A DNA stretch of 49,970 nt, taken from positions 1-49,970 of the forward strand of contig JBGPOS010000023.1 in assembly GCA_041488155.1 (NCBI GenBank). The letters run 5' to 3'. The translations under genes and the position numbers were made by a program. The notes under the pieces are model-generated. The model saw only the letters and a list, made by a program, of their open reading frames with translations, did not search any database and was not told where the DNA came from. This DNA comes from JBGPOS01 sp041488155 (GTDB lineage Bacteria > Chloroflexota > Dehalococcoidia > Tepidiformales > Tepidiformaceae). Shown piece after piece: positions 29,749 through 37,594 of the stretch (the first letter of the stretch is position 1; each line of letters starts with the position of its first letter).

Positions 29749-30798
29749 TCAGCGGTGCGGGTCGACGAGGATCTTGATCTCCGCGTTTGGCTTCAGCAGC
29801 CGTTCGAACGCTGCCTGCGTCTCCGACGCCGGCACGATGTCCGAGACGAGCCCCTCCACCTGGATCGAGCCGCGCTCCAGAAGAGCGATGGTAGCGGCGT
29901 AGTCCGCCCGGCTGTAAGCGAAGGCCGCACGCACGGTCACCCGCTTCGTCACCCACGTCGACGGCCGGATGGGCGCGGCATCGAACGAGACCCCGACCAT
30001 CATCACGTGCCCGCCGGGCTTCACGAAGTCCACCGCCTGCTGCAGCGTCGCCTTCACGCCCGCGGCGTCAAAGACAACGTCGGGTGGGCCGCCGAGGCGG
30101 TCGGTGATCTCCCCCGCGACGTCGGCGGCGTTCGGGTCGAGCACCGCGTCGGCGCCGAGAGCGATCGCCGCCCTGCCGCGGGCTGCCACCGGTTCTATCG
30201 AGACGATCCGGGTCGCGCCGGCCTCGCGCGCACACTGCAGCGTGAACAGGCCGATCGGACCCGCACCGAGCACGGCGACCCGGTCGCCGATGCGCAGGCC
30301 CGAGTTGCGCACCGCGTGGAAGCCAACGGCGGCGGGCTCGACACAGGCTGCCTGGCGGTCGTCGAGCCCGTCCGGGACCCGCATCAGCCGTGCCGCTGCG
30401 ACCTTCGCGAGCGGCCCGTATCCCCCGGACCCCAGGGACTGGCCAGCTCCCCGAGTCAGGCCCGCGCGCTGCATCTCGATCCGGTAGTGCTGGTAGCACA
30501 TCTCCGGCTCGCCTCGCCGGCAGAAGACGCAGTTCGCGCACGGTTCGAGCATCGTCGCCACCACCCGATCCCCCTCGCCCCAGCCTTCGACCTCCGCGCC
30601 AACAACGACCACGGTCCCGCCGAACTCGTGGCCCAACACGATGCCGTCCGGCGCCATGGCACTGTCGTAGAGGTGCAGGTCCGAGCCGCAGATGCCGCAA
30701 AGCCCGACCCGCACGACGACCTCGGCCGGTCCCGCCACCGGGTCGGGGACCTCTTCGTAGCGCATCCCGCGCCGGCCGTGGAGGACGGGGACCTTCAA
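29749..30798 (-). CDS. Zinc-dependent alcohol dehydrogenase (MDR family)
   Basis: 349 residues. Catalytic-zinc ligands in GLCGICGSDLHLYD and GHEFGGTVV, the structural-zinc loop CANCVFCRRGEPEMC (four Cys, C-x2-C-x2-C-x7-C), and the NAD-binding motif VLGAGPIGLFTLQ. It resembles threonine/sorbitol/2,3-butanediol dehydrogenase-type enzymes; the substrate is unknown. It lies 20 nt downstream of a related gene (30819) on the same strand, so the two form an operon of paralogues. Confidence 0.93.
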   Translation of the reverse strand: MKVPVLHGRRGMRYEEVPDPVAGPAEVVVRVGLCGICGSDLHLYDSAMAPDGIVLGHEFGGTVVVVGAEVEGWGEGDRVVATMLEPCANCVFCRRGEPEMCYQHYRIEMQRAGLTRGAGQSLGSGGYGPLAKVAAARLMRVPDGLDDRQAACVEPAAVGFHAVRNSGLRIGDRVAVLGAGPIGLFTLQCAREAGATRIVSIEPVAARGRAAIALGADAVLDPNAADVAGEITDRLGGPPDVVFDAAGVKATLQQAVDFVKPGGHVMMVGVSFDAAPIRPSTWVTKRVTVRAAFAYSRADYAATIALLERGSIQVEGLVSDIVPASETQAAFERLLKPNAEIKILVDPHR

Positions 30799-30818
30799 AC
30801 GCTGCTCCTTCTATCCGT

Positions 30819-31838
30819 CTATCGATTTGGGGCGACGAGCACCTTGACGTCGTCGCTGCCCGGCTTGCCGAGCTCCTGGAACACTTCGTCGAGCTCATCG
30901 AGGCTGACCACCCGGCTCACCATCGGCTCGACCCGGATCTTGCCCGAGGCGAGGTAGTCGAGCGCCGTCTGGAACAACTCGCCACCGCCGAGTGAGCCCT
31001 TTATCTCGCACTCCTTCGCGACCATTGTCAGCGGCGAGATCTCGTCCGGCTCCATGTTCACGCCCGGCACCATCACCTGCCCGCCGGGGCGCACGAGCTC
31101 GACCGCGGCCTGCAGCGTGCCCTTCGCCCCGGCGCACTCGAACACGACGTCGGGACCGACTTGGGTGTTCTTCAGGAAGAAGCCGGCAACGTCGTCGACG
31201 AATGGGTTCAGCACACCGGTTGCGCCGAGTTCGAGAGCCTTCGCCTGGCGCCCGACCGAGGGCTCGATCACGTAAACCGGCCCGGCGTTGGCAAGCAGCA
31301 CCGACTGCAGAACCAGCAGTCCGATGGGCCCCGCGCCGATGATCGCCACCGTGTCGCCTAGACGCAGCCTGCTCGCACGCACCGCGTGCAGCCCGACGAT
31401 GGCCGGCTCGTTGAAGGCGGCCGTCCTGTCGCTCACCCCGTCTGGCACCTTCGCCATGATCGAAGAGTGGGTCATGACCATTTCGGCGTAACCGCCGGGC
31501 ACGCCCGTGTAACCGAAGACCTGCCAACCCAGGCGGCAGCTGCGGAAGAGTCCCGCGCGGCACTTGTCGCAGCGATCGCAGGGCACCGCCGAGAGCGTCG
31601 TCACCCGATCGCCGACTTCGAAGCCGCGCACGTCGGACCCCAGCGATACGATCTCACCTGTGATCTCGTGGCCGAGGATGGCGCCCGCGGCTATCCCGCC
31701 CGCGCGCACGAGATGGAGGTCCGACCCACAGACCCCGCAGTAGGTGACGCGCAGCACTGCCTGGTGGCCCGAAGGCTCCGGCTCCGGCACATCGCGGACG
31801 GCGAACCGGCCACCTTCCTGCAAGACCGCAGCGCGCAT
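30819..31838 (-). CDS. Zinc-dependent alcohol dehydrogenase (MDR family), paralogue
   Basis: 339 residues with the same domain order as the gene at 29749: CGVCGSDLHLVRA and GHEITGEIV for catalytic zinc, CDRCDKCRAGLFRSC for structural zinc, and IIGAGPIGLLVLQ for the cofactor. The two proteins are clearly related but not recent copies. Together with the convergent acyl-CoA dehydrogenase and SDR they form a small oxidoreductase neighbourhood, perhaps for a degradation pathway. Confidence 0.93.
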   Translation of the reverse strand: MRAAVLQEGGRFAVRDVPEPEPSGHQAVLRVTYCGVCGSDLHLVRAGGIAAGAILGHEITGEIVSLGSDVRGFEVGDRVTTLSAVPCDRCDKCRAGLFRSCRLGWQVFGYTGVPGGYAEMVMTHSSIMAKVPDGVSDRTAAFNEPAIVGLHAVRASRLRLGDTVAIIGAGPIGLLVLQSVLLANAGPVYVIEPSVGRQAKALELGATGVLNPFVDDVAGFFLKNTQVGPDVVFECAGAKGTLQAAVELVRPGGQVMVPGVNMEPDEISPLTMVAKECEIKGSLGGGELFQTALDYLASGKIRVEPMVSRVVSLDELDEVFQELGKPGSDDVKVLVAPNR

Positions 31839-31964
31839 GTCGACCCGTCCCTTCCCCTGACCGGCCGTTCAGTGCGAAGGAACGTTCCGGGCCGGGCGAA
31901 TCTATCCGCCCGGCTCTGCGAGCGTCAAGTCGAGGCCTCGGGGGGCTACCCGAATGGCGAGGCG

Positions 31965-32261
31965 CTAGAGATCATCGCGGTAGACCTCGTCGTGCGTGCA
32001 ATTGACTCGCAGCCGAATCCGCTCTGAATCGAGAAAGGTGAACGTTATCCGCAGCGAACGGCTGGCTCGCGCTTCCCACACTCCCGCCGCCCCTTGAACA
32101 CGTCTCGCCCGCAGCGAACGATGGGCGAAGTCGGCCTCCATCAACCGCAGAGCTTCCTTGATCCTCGACTGGTCTGCATCCGACTTCTGCTGGAGCCGCT
32201 TCCTGAACGTGCGTGACACGCTCGCAATGCGAACTTTCCGCACCGCTGGTCGACCAGGCAA
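31965..32261 (-). CDS. RelE/ParE-like toxin
   Basis: 98 residues from TTG at 32261, or 92 from GTG at 32243. The sequence SVSRTFRKRLQQKSDADQ, ALRLMEADFAHRSLRARRV and VWEARASRSLRITFTF, followed by the RIRLRVNCTHDEVYRDDL end, follows the RelE/HigB fold (basic helices, then a strand with Arg and the terminal His-x-x-Val-Tyr). Members are ribosome-dependent mRNA interferases. It follows the small acidic antitoxin-like gene at 32264 with no gap, and both lie downstream of a DUF3467-like gene. Confidence 0.82.
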   Translation of the reverse strand: MPGRPAVRKVRIASVSRTFRKRLQQKSDADQSRIKEALRLMEADFAHRSLRARRVQGAAGVWEARASRSLRITFTFLDSERIRLRVNCTHDEVYRDDL

Positions 32262-32263
32262 CG

Positions 32264-32518
32264 CTATTCGTCGCTCTCGAGCCAGGCGACCAGGTCGTCA
32301 ACGTTCGTGGGCAAGTAATCGTCGCCCACGAGAAGGTCGTAGTCTGCCAACCGTTCAGCTCGCTGCCACTCGGGACACCAGAAGTAGCGTTGCTCACCGT
32401 ATGCGAGGGATGGCCGCACAAGGCCCTCCGTAACATCCGAGGATTGTAGGCCGGCGGCCACACGCAGGACCGGCGCCGTGGAAGCGCTCACCAGCACGTC
32501 GACCCTAACGCTGCTCAC
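32264..32518 (-). CDS. Antitoxin-like small protein
   Basis: 84 residues. The C-terminal half (EWQRAERLADYDLLVGDD, DDLVAWLESDE) resembles the acidic tail of AbrB/MazE-like antitoxins, which often reads W-x-AE-EADxDL-xG...F-x-x-x-E-x-x-xxL. The N-terminal half has no recognised DNA-binding motif. Its position directly before a RelE-like toxin gene supports an antitoxin role. Its start overlaps the end of the preceding gene by 4 nt. Confidence 0.65.
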   Translation of the reverse strand: MSSVRVDVLVSASTAPVLRVAAGLQSSDVTEGLVRPSLAYGEQRYFWCPEWQRAERLADYDLLVGDDYLPTNVDDLVAWLESDE

Positions 32519-32826
32519 GTGCGTGACTCCTTCGAAGCCTCGTACGAATCCAAGTTTTCGCTCATCACCCGCACGAACTCTCTCATGTTAGCAGCGGTGA
32601 ACCCGACCCTGGCCACAGTCTTGACGGGCACAAAGCGCAGGCCCTCGAGAGCTGACTCTCGCTCTGCTTGGCTGCCAAGAAGGGCAGGCGGCGACATCTG
32701 GCCGAACGAGAGGATGAACTCGCTGCCGTAGTGCTGTACGAGGAGTTGGTTGGTGAACGCGATCTCCTTGTCTTCGAGTTCGACCCAGACCAGAGGGATC
32801 GTCCTGCTGTCTTCTGTACCGGCCAC
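32515..32826 (-). CDS. DUF3467-like protein
   Basis: 103 residues from GTG at 32826, with GGAG upstream. The pattern EIAFTNQLLVQHYGSEFILSFGQ (in parts), then VPVKTVARVGFTAANMREFVRVMSENLDSYEAS fits the small DUF3467 family, whose members have an N-terminal strand with F-N and D-FGQ and end in a helix with R-xxS-xxxxF-xxxL-xENLxxYE. Their function is unknown. Here it is the first gene of a three-gene operon with an antitoxin-like and a RelE-like gene, overlapping the next gene by 4 nt. Confidence 0.65.
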   Translation of the reverse strand: MAGTEDSRTIPLVWVELEDKEIAFTNQLLVQHYGSEFILSFGQMSPPALLGSQAERESALEGLRFVPVKTVARVGFTAANMREFVRVMSENLDSYEASKESRT

Positions 32827-32897
32827 CGTGTCGCTCCACGCCCTGCGATTGTCGTGTCAGCATACACGTTGGTCGGCCCTCGCTCGCGGCTCTCAAG

Positions 32898-33329
32898 CTA
32901 CGGCCGCAGCGGTACGAGCTCCGTCAGGATCCCGCCGGCGCTCTTCGGGTGGAAGAAGGCGGCACGCAGGCGGCCCGCGTCGTTCCCCTGCCCCAGGTCG
33001 ATCTGGCGCAGGCCGTTCTTCGCCAGCCTCGCGGCGTCCGCCGCTACGTCGCTCGAACCGTAGCCAAGGTGGTGCAGGCCCGGACCGTTTCGAGCGAGGA
33101 ACCGCGCCGTGCCACTCGTCGTGTCCGCCGGGATGAGCACCTCCACCCTCGTCCGCCCCAGCCCTACCTTCACGAAGTAGTTGTTCGTGCGCTCGGGCGC
33201 GAAGTAGGAACCGTCCGGCAGCGGCGTGCGCTCTTCGTCCACCTCCAGTCCGAGCTGGTCGATGAGCACCGCCCTCGCCTCGGCCCACGTGTGCGCCACG
33301 ATCCCAACATGGTCCAGCTCTCCGAACAT
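32898..33329 (-). CDS. VOC protein, methylmalonyl-CoA epimerase-like
   Basis: 143 residues from ATG at 33329. ELDHVGIVAHTWAEARAVL (metal His), VEVLIP, GPGLHHLGYGSSDVAADAA (His) and FFHPKSAGGILTELVPL (Glu) match methylmalonyl-CoA epimerase, which interconverts the R and S forms in propionyl-CoA/odd-chain acid metabolism. A specific lactoylglutathione-type role cannot be excluded. Upstream is a repeat-rich gap, and the terminase gene is divergent. Confidence 0.82.
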   Translation of the reverse strand: MFGELDHVGIVAHTWAEARAVLIDQLGLEVDEERTPLPDGSYFAPERTNNYFVKVGLGRTRVEVLIPADTTSGTARFLARNGPGLHHLGYGSSDVAADAARLAKNGLRQIDLGQGNDAGRLRAAFFHPKSAGGILTELVPLRP

Positions 33330-33352
33330 TGCCCATCCCCCGCCGCTACCCG

Positions 33353-33450
33353 GTGTCGGGGTATCGGCGTGACGGAGTATCGGCGATCCCGGCCCACGCC
33401 GACACTCCGTTCCACGCGCGTATCGGAGTGTCGGGGTATCGGAGTATGGG
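33353..33450. repeat. Dispersed repeats of the TATCGGAGT/CCGACACTCC type
   Basis: Several imperfect direct and inverted copies of GTATCGG, GTGTCGGGGTATCGG and their complement lie here (e.g. GTGTCGGGGTATCGG at about 33353-33367 and again at about 33427-33441). Similar units occur at 14247-14270 and 46052-46113. The block lies between the epimerase-like gene and the terminase gene. Confidence 0.8.
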
Positions 33451-33544
33451 GGATCCGAATCCTCTCTGACCCTCCGATTCTTCGACACCGAAGGATGACG
33501 TCTGCCTCTCGGCGTTGGCCCTTCCCGCCCGCGAAAGTCGCCCC

Positions 33545-34888
33545 ATGCCGCCGCGCGCTCCGTTCCTGCGTGACTACCAGGCCCGAACCCTCCGGGCGCT
33601 CCTCCGCGGACTGGCCATACATCGCGGCGCCACCTTCACCGTGATGTATCCCCGCCAGGCCGGCAAGAACGAGACTGCGGCGGCACTCGTCGACTGCCTG
33701 CTCAGGACGAACGCCGGTCGCGGCGGCACCGTCGTTGTCTGCGCGCCGACCCTCCACCCGCAGGCCGACATCAGCTTCGCTCGCCTGCGCGACGCCCTGG
33801 CCGCGACCGAACCTCTCTTCCCCGAGGCCGGCCGCACACGGATCTCTGGCGCCACGATCTCCGTCGGGCGCGCGAGCGCGGTCTTCCTCAGCGCCTCGCC
33901 TGCGGCCCACGTCGCCGGCCACACCGCCTCCCTCGCCCTGATCGCCGACGAGGCCCAGGACATCGACAGCGACTGGTTCAACCGCCAGTTCAGGCCGATG
34001 GCCGCTTCGACCGGCGCTTCGACGGTGCTTTTCGGCACCGCCTGGGACGGCCGCAGCCTCCTCGAAGAAGCAGCCGCACAGAATCGCGAGCGGGTCGCCG
34101 CCCAGCACGGCCGCCCGTACCTGGACTGGCTGCCGTTCCACCACCAGGTCGAGTGGCGCGAGGTGGCGGCCGCTAACCCGCGCTACGGCGAATACGTGCG
34201 CAGCGAGCGCCGCCGCCTCGGCGCGAACCACCCGCTCTTCCTCAGCCAGTACGAACTGATCGCCGCTGAAGCCGCCGGCCGCCTTCTTTCCGCGGGGCAG
34301 CTCGCCCTGATCGAAGGAGATCACCCGCGCCTCTATGGCCCAGTCCCCGGCGAACGCTACGTTGGCGGCCTCGACTTCGGCGGTGAAGGCCCCGGCGCCG
34401 ACGCCACTGTCCTCACCATAGCCCGTCTCGACGGCCAGGACTGCCAGGTCGTCGCCCACGTCGCCTGGCGGGGCCTGCCCTATGGCACGGTAGTCCGCGA
34501 AGTAGTCGCCATTGCCCGCCAGTGGCGCTTCGAGCGTCTAACCGCCGACGCGACCGGGCTCGGCGGCCCCCTGGTCGCCGCGATCACATCGGACCTCGGG
34601 CCGCGGATCGAATCCTTCACGTTCACCGCCCAATCGAAGACGTCGCTTGGCTACGCCCTCATCGCGGCGGCCAACACCCATTCGCTCTCGCTCTACGCCG
34701 ATGACGGCAGCGCCGAAGCGGCGGCGTGCCGCGAGGAACTGCGCGAGTGCCGCGCCCAACTCCGCGGCGAGGGCCAATTGGCCTGGGCCGCACCGCCGGG
34801 CGCGCACGACGACTTTGTCGTCAGCCTCGCCCTCTGCCTCCACGCCGCCCGCTCGGCCGGTACGCCTCGCGTGGCCCGCGGCCGGTAA
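33545..34888 (+). CDS. Phage terminase large subunit (ATPase plus nuclease)
   Basis: 447 residues from ATG at 33545. Both domains look complete. ATPase: Walker A-like YPRQAGKNETAA (~residues 35-46), Walker B with catalytic Glu LALIADEAQ (~129-137), and a coupling region TVLFGTAWDG. RNase H-like nuclease: first Asp in VGGLDFGGEGPGADAT (~275), second Asp in LTADATGLGGP (~333) and the final HDDFVVSLALCLHAA (~420), the three acidic positions of the terminase nuclease. It fits the Terminase_6/TerL family that packages phage DNA through the portal. No small subunit, portal, capsid or tail gene is adjacent; the nearest other phage gene is the capsid gene 8.6 kb upstream. Codon use matches the neighbours. 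Confidence 0.92.
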   Translation: MPPRAPFLRDYQARTLRALLRGLAIHRGATFTVMYPRQAGKNETAAALVDCLLRTNAGRGGTVVVCAPTLHPQADISFARLRDALAATEPLFPEAGRTRISGATISVGRASAVFLSASPAAHVAGHTASLALIADEAQDIDSDWFNRQFRPMAASTGASTVLFGTAWDGRSLLEEAAAQNRERVAAQHGRPYLDWLPFHHQVEWREVAAANPRYGEYVRSERRRLGANHPLFLSQYELIAAEAAGRLLSAGQLALIEGDHPRLYGPVPGERYVGGLDFGGEGPGADATVLTIARLDGQDCQVVAHVAWRGLPYGTVVREVVAIARQWRFERLTADATGLGGPLVAAITSDLGPRIESFTFTAQSKTSLGYALIAAANTHSLSLYADDGSAEAAACREELRECRAQLRGEGQLAWAAPPGAHDDFVVSLALCLHAARSAGTPRVARGR

Positions 34889-34976
34889 CCACGGCCGCCC
34901 CAAGCTGGTAGCCGCGGCCGCCCCGGGCCGCTGGAGCTGGTTGGATCTTCGAGCTTCTCGGCTTGCGACTCCTCGG

Positions 34977-35414
34977 TCAGCTCACCACTTCCACCGAGTC
35001 GATCACCTCCGGCGCCGACTTCAGCGTCTTGTGCACCGGGCAGCGCTTCGCGATCCCGAGCAGTTCGTCCCGCTGGGCGTTCGTCAGGTCGCCCCGGAGC
35101 ACGATCTTTCGCCGCAAAACCTCGATCCGCCCCTCGTGCGGCTCCAGGCAATCGGCGCAATCGTTCGCGTGCGTACGCTCGTGCTCGACCTCGACCGCAA
35201 CCTCGTGCAACGGGATGCCTTTGCGGCGAGCGTAGATCTGGAGCGTCATCGCGGTACAGGCGCCGAGGGCCGCCGTCAGCAGCTCGTACGGCGAAGGCCC
35301 GAGATCGTCGCCCCCGTCGGCGCGCGGCTCGTCGACCACGAGCGCCCGCCCCTCGGCGGTCACCAGCAGCGCGTGGGTGTAGTCCAGCAGCGATTGCACG
35401 ATCACCTTCGTCAT
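34977..35414 (-). CDS. OsmC/Ohr-family protein
   Basis: 145 residues with GGGAGG upstream of the ATG. The OsmC fold is recognisable: GPSPYELLTAALGACTAMTLQIYARRKG (first catalytic Cys, read in parts) and AKRCPVHKTLKS (second Cys with CPVH, as in YhfA/OsmC-type proteins). Family members reduce organic hydroperoxides using the two Cys. It lies downstream of a small frame at 35511 on the same strand and converges on the terminase gene. Confidence 0.92.
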   Translation of the reverse strand: MTKVIVQSLLDYTHALLVTAEGRALVVDEPRADGGDDLGPSPYELLTAALGACTAMTLQIYARRKGIPLHEVAVEVEHERTHANDCADCLEPHEGRIEVLRRKIVLRGDLTNAQRDELLGIAKRCPVHKTLKSAPEVIDSVEVVS

Positions 35415-35510
35415 CCGGCGCCTCCCGGGGAGAACCCCGGCACCATCATCGCCGCAGAGGCGACGCCGGTCGAAGGGACGACAGGCTCCGGCTCGAGCCC
35501 GAGCGGGACC

Positions 35511-35687
35511 CTACATCGCGCGGAGTTGGCGAGGGCGGGGTTCGGGGCCGTAGACGCGCGGCACCGGCCGGTTCGGCGGGATGCGCGGCTCGGCCATCAA
35601 GTCCGCAACGAGGCTTGCGAGATGACTCTTCCGCGCCTGCCTGTTGAGCTCGGCCATGTGGGCCTCGGCGAGATATTCAAAGACCAT
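35511..35687 (-). CDS. Small hypothetical protein (58 aa)
   Basis: ATG at 35687 follows a good GAGGAG ribosome-binding site with 8 nt spacing, and the product has a charged helical first half (MVFEYLAEAHMAELNRQARK) and a Pro/Arg-rich second half (IPPNRPVPRVYGPEPRPRQL). No family is recognised. It lies about 100 bp upstream of the OsmC gene on the same strand. Confidence 0.55.
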   Translation of the reverse strand: MVFEYLAEAHMAELNRQARKSHLASLVADLMAEPRIPPNRPVPRVYGPEPRPRQLRAM

Positions 35688-35690
35688 TGA

Positions 35691-35969
35691 GTGGACTCCT
35701 CTTCATCGGACGGGGGGCCGTCTCCCCTACAGTGCCATCATTGTCGCCTATGGATATGAACGCCGCGTAAATGGCTCGTTAACAACGGATTGCCGGCCCG
35801 TGCAGATGACGGGAGGTTGACCGCGTCGGGGACGGCCATTCATCGCCGGCGCACGAACACCAGTCTGCCGTCGCGCTCGTCCGCCAGTGCGTCGCCCGCC
35901 GCATTAAGCCGGGAACCCACACAATCCTGGCCAAGGGAGACTCCTGAGATCAGGCCTTGGCTAACTCGA
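35691..35969. other. Intergenic stretch with no recognisable gene
   Basis: About 280 bp. One open frame exists on the plus strand, but it is Arg/Ser/Pro-rich and overlaps the secreted-protein gene. No RNA gene or clear terminator is seen. It likely holds the promoter of the 58-aa gene. Confidence 0.45.
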
Positions 35970-36545
35970 TTAAGGGGTCGGCTTTGGCACGATCGACTTC
36001 TCTCCTGGGTACCAGAAATTCGGTTCTCCCGTGATCTCGTAAATCTGTTTGGGTGTCTTCCTCAGCCACTGTTCTGCGCAGCCAAGATAGCTGGAAGCAA
36101 GCCCAGGTGGACGTTGCGCAGCCCCTCGCGCCGAGAGCCGTAGGTTGGCGTGCGGCTCGGGGTTCTCGCGGTTCAACCGGGCAAGGAGTTGGTCCAGGTC
36201 GGCCTGAACGTAGGGCCGCGCAGGATTCGCCCGGAGCTCGAACTTTGCGTTGGCCATGCACGCGCTAAAGGGCTTCCACCCGGGACTGAAAACCGGGTCC
36301 GCCGCCTTTTGAGCGTCCGAGAGCTGGCGGCTATCCCAAAGCGGTGCCGTGAACTGGCCCTGTGCATCCATGAACTCCGTCACGATCTCTGGCGGCAACC
36401 CGATTTCTTCTGGCGTGAAGGGCCCCTGCCGCGGGGTAGTTGCTCGCGTCTGCGAGGTCATGACTGCGAACGCGCCGACGAGCGCCAGCGCCAGCCCCAC
36501 GCCCACCGCGCCGAGCGATAGTGTCCTTCTCTTCGACATCATCAT
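35970..36545 (-). CDS. Hypothetical secreted or membrane-anchored protein
   Basis: 191 residues. The N-terminus MMMSKRRTLSLGAVGVGLAL with a further ALVGAFAVMTSQTRA is a basic stretch followed by a hydrophobic helix: a signal peptide or N-terminal anchor. The rest is soluble, with two Cys (SACMANAKF and YLGCAEQWL) that may form a disulfide outside the cell, and a PxPTP end. No family is recognised. It is divergent from a second secreted-protein gene (36743), which may belong to the same surface-protein region. Confidence 0.65.
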   Translation of the reverse strand: MMMSKRRTLSLGAVGVGLALALVGAFAVMTSQTRATTPRQGPFTPEEIGLPPEIVTEFMDAQGQFTAPLWDSRQLSDAQKAADPVFSPGWKPFSACMANAKFELRANPARPYVQADLDQLLARLNRENPEPHANLRLSARGAAQRPPGLASSYLGCAEQWLRKTPKQIYEITGEPNFWYPGEKSIVPKPTP

Positions 36546-36742
36546 CAGCTCACTTCGCCAAAGTGTGGCGATCGAGAGTGAAGTTGCAGTTAAGTGCGGT
36601 TGGAATTCCTTCTGCAGCGGAGCCGCTCCCGTCGCTCATCTTGGGGACCACGGCGTGGAATTTCAGTAACGCCGATTCCACGTGGGGCTACGGCTGTCGA
36701 ACTTAGCAGCAGCCGGAAGGGGTGGGTTCAACAGGGGGCCGT

Positions 36743-37312
36743 ATGAAAAACCGAAGAGTCCGCTCGTGGTTGCTGACCGTCGCTGCCGGGGCCGCGGCCC
36801 TGCTCCTCGCCGTTGGCGTCGCTGACGCCGTTTCCATCATTACCGAATATCCCGTTGCGGTGACCTGCACGTCCACCGGCCAGGCCTGCGACCAGACGTA
36901 CCAGAAGACCGTTACCACCAGCTCGCAACTCAAGCTCGAATTTCAGAGCGCGTTCGACGGCTGCGCGAGCTTCGGTGTTGGGTTCTACGTGGACGGGACG
37001 CTGGTATTCTCATCTCCGGCGCTTGGGCTGCTGGAGAGCACCGGAACCTTCGACGCGGGCCCCGCCACTCCCGGCAGCCATGCGTTGGAAGTGCGAGCCA
37101 CCGGCGTCGCCGGTGGGTGCGACGATGGGACACTCCACTCGTGGGGTGGCCGGTTCACTGTCTCAACGAATGATGATTCGACCTCGCCCACGCCGCCGCC
37201 CGCCGCTCCAACTTCACCCGATCAATGCAAGAAGGGCGGCTGGCGGTCGTTCACGGCCCTGGCGTTCAAGAACCAGGGGCAGTGCGTTAGTTTCGTGGTC
37301 CACCAGCCCTAG
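36743..37312 (+). CDS. Secreted protein with C-terminal CKxGGWxxF motif
   Basis: 189 residues from ATG at 36743, with AGGGGG upstream. Signal peptide: MKNRRVRSWLLTVAAGAAAL, then LLLAVGVADA. The middle domain has Cys pairs and short strands (VTCTSTGQACDQTYQ, FDGCASFGVGFYVDG) and looks like a small beta-sandwich. A Thr/Pro-rich linker (TSPTPPPAAPTSP) leads to QCKKGGWRSFTALAFKNQGQC and SFVVHQP, a C-terminal motif (C-K-x-GGW...F-KNQGxCVxxV) often seen on secreted proteins in Actinobacteria and relatives. The function is unknown; it lies next to two Tad-like and one TasA-like gene, so it is probably a surface component. Confidence 0.75.
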   Translation: MKNRRVRSWLLTVAAGAAALLLAVGVADAVSIITEYPVAVTCTSTGQACDQTYQKTVTTSSQLKLEFQSAFDGCASFGVGFYVDGTLVFSSPALGLLESTGTFDAGPATPGSHALEVRATGVAGGCDDGTLHSWGGRFTVSTNDDSTSPTPPPAAPTSPDQCKKGGWRSFTALAFKNQGQCVSFVVHQP

Positions 37313-37594
37313 GCTGTGCCGGCCAGGCGCGTCTGTGGCTCTCCTGGTCGACGGCCGCGGCATCACGAGCGACCGCGTTCTCATCCGATCGTCACCACAT
37401 CTCGGGTGAACTTCCAGAGGTGGCGACGAGTCAAACTGGCCTCTGATAGCGGCACCGCCGACCAGCCCCCCTCTGTCACCGGACGCCGACCTCGCTGCAA
37501 CAACGAGGCCCTAGGCAGCACAGCGAGGCCGTCCGAATCTCTAGGTGAGCAGCTTTCGGCCAAGGCCTTGAGCAGAGGCATCGGAGGTCTGGCA
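37313..37594. other. Intergenic stretch with no recognisable gene
   Basis: About 280 bp upstream of the first TadE/G-like gene. The downstream gene's frame is open through it, but the composition is not protein-like and no start with a ribosome-binding site is seen before 37595. Confidence 0.45.

Noticed and set aside
10321..34888. Ordinary prophage or prophage remnant covering the whole stretch
   Set aside because: The three phage genes are separated by 9-12 kb of typical chromosomal genes (murTG-type wall synthesis, exporters, acyl-CoA enzymes) with no integrase, repressor, tail or lysis genes in between, and the strands differ.
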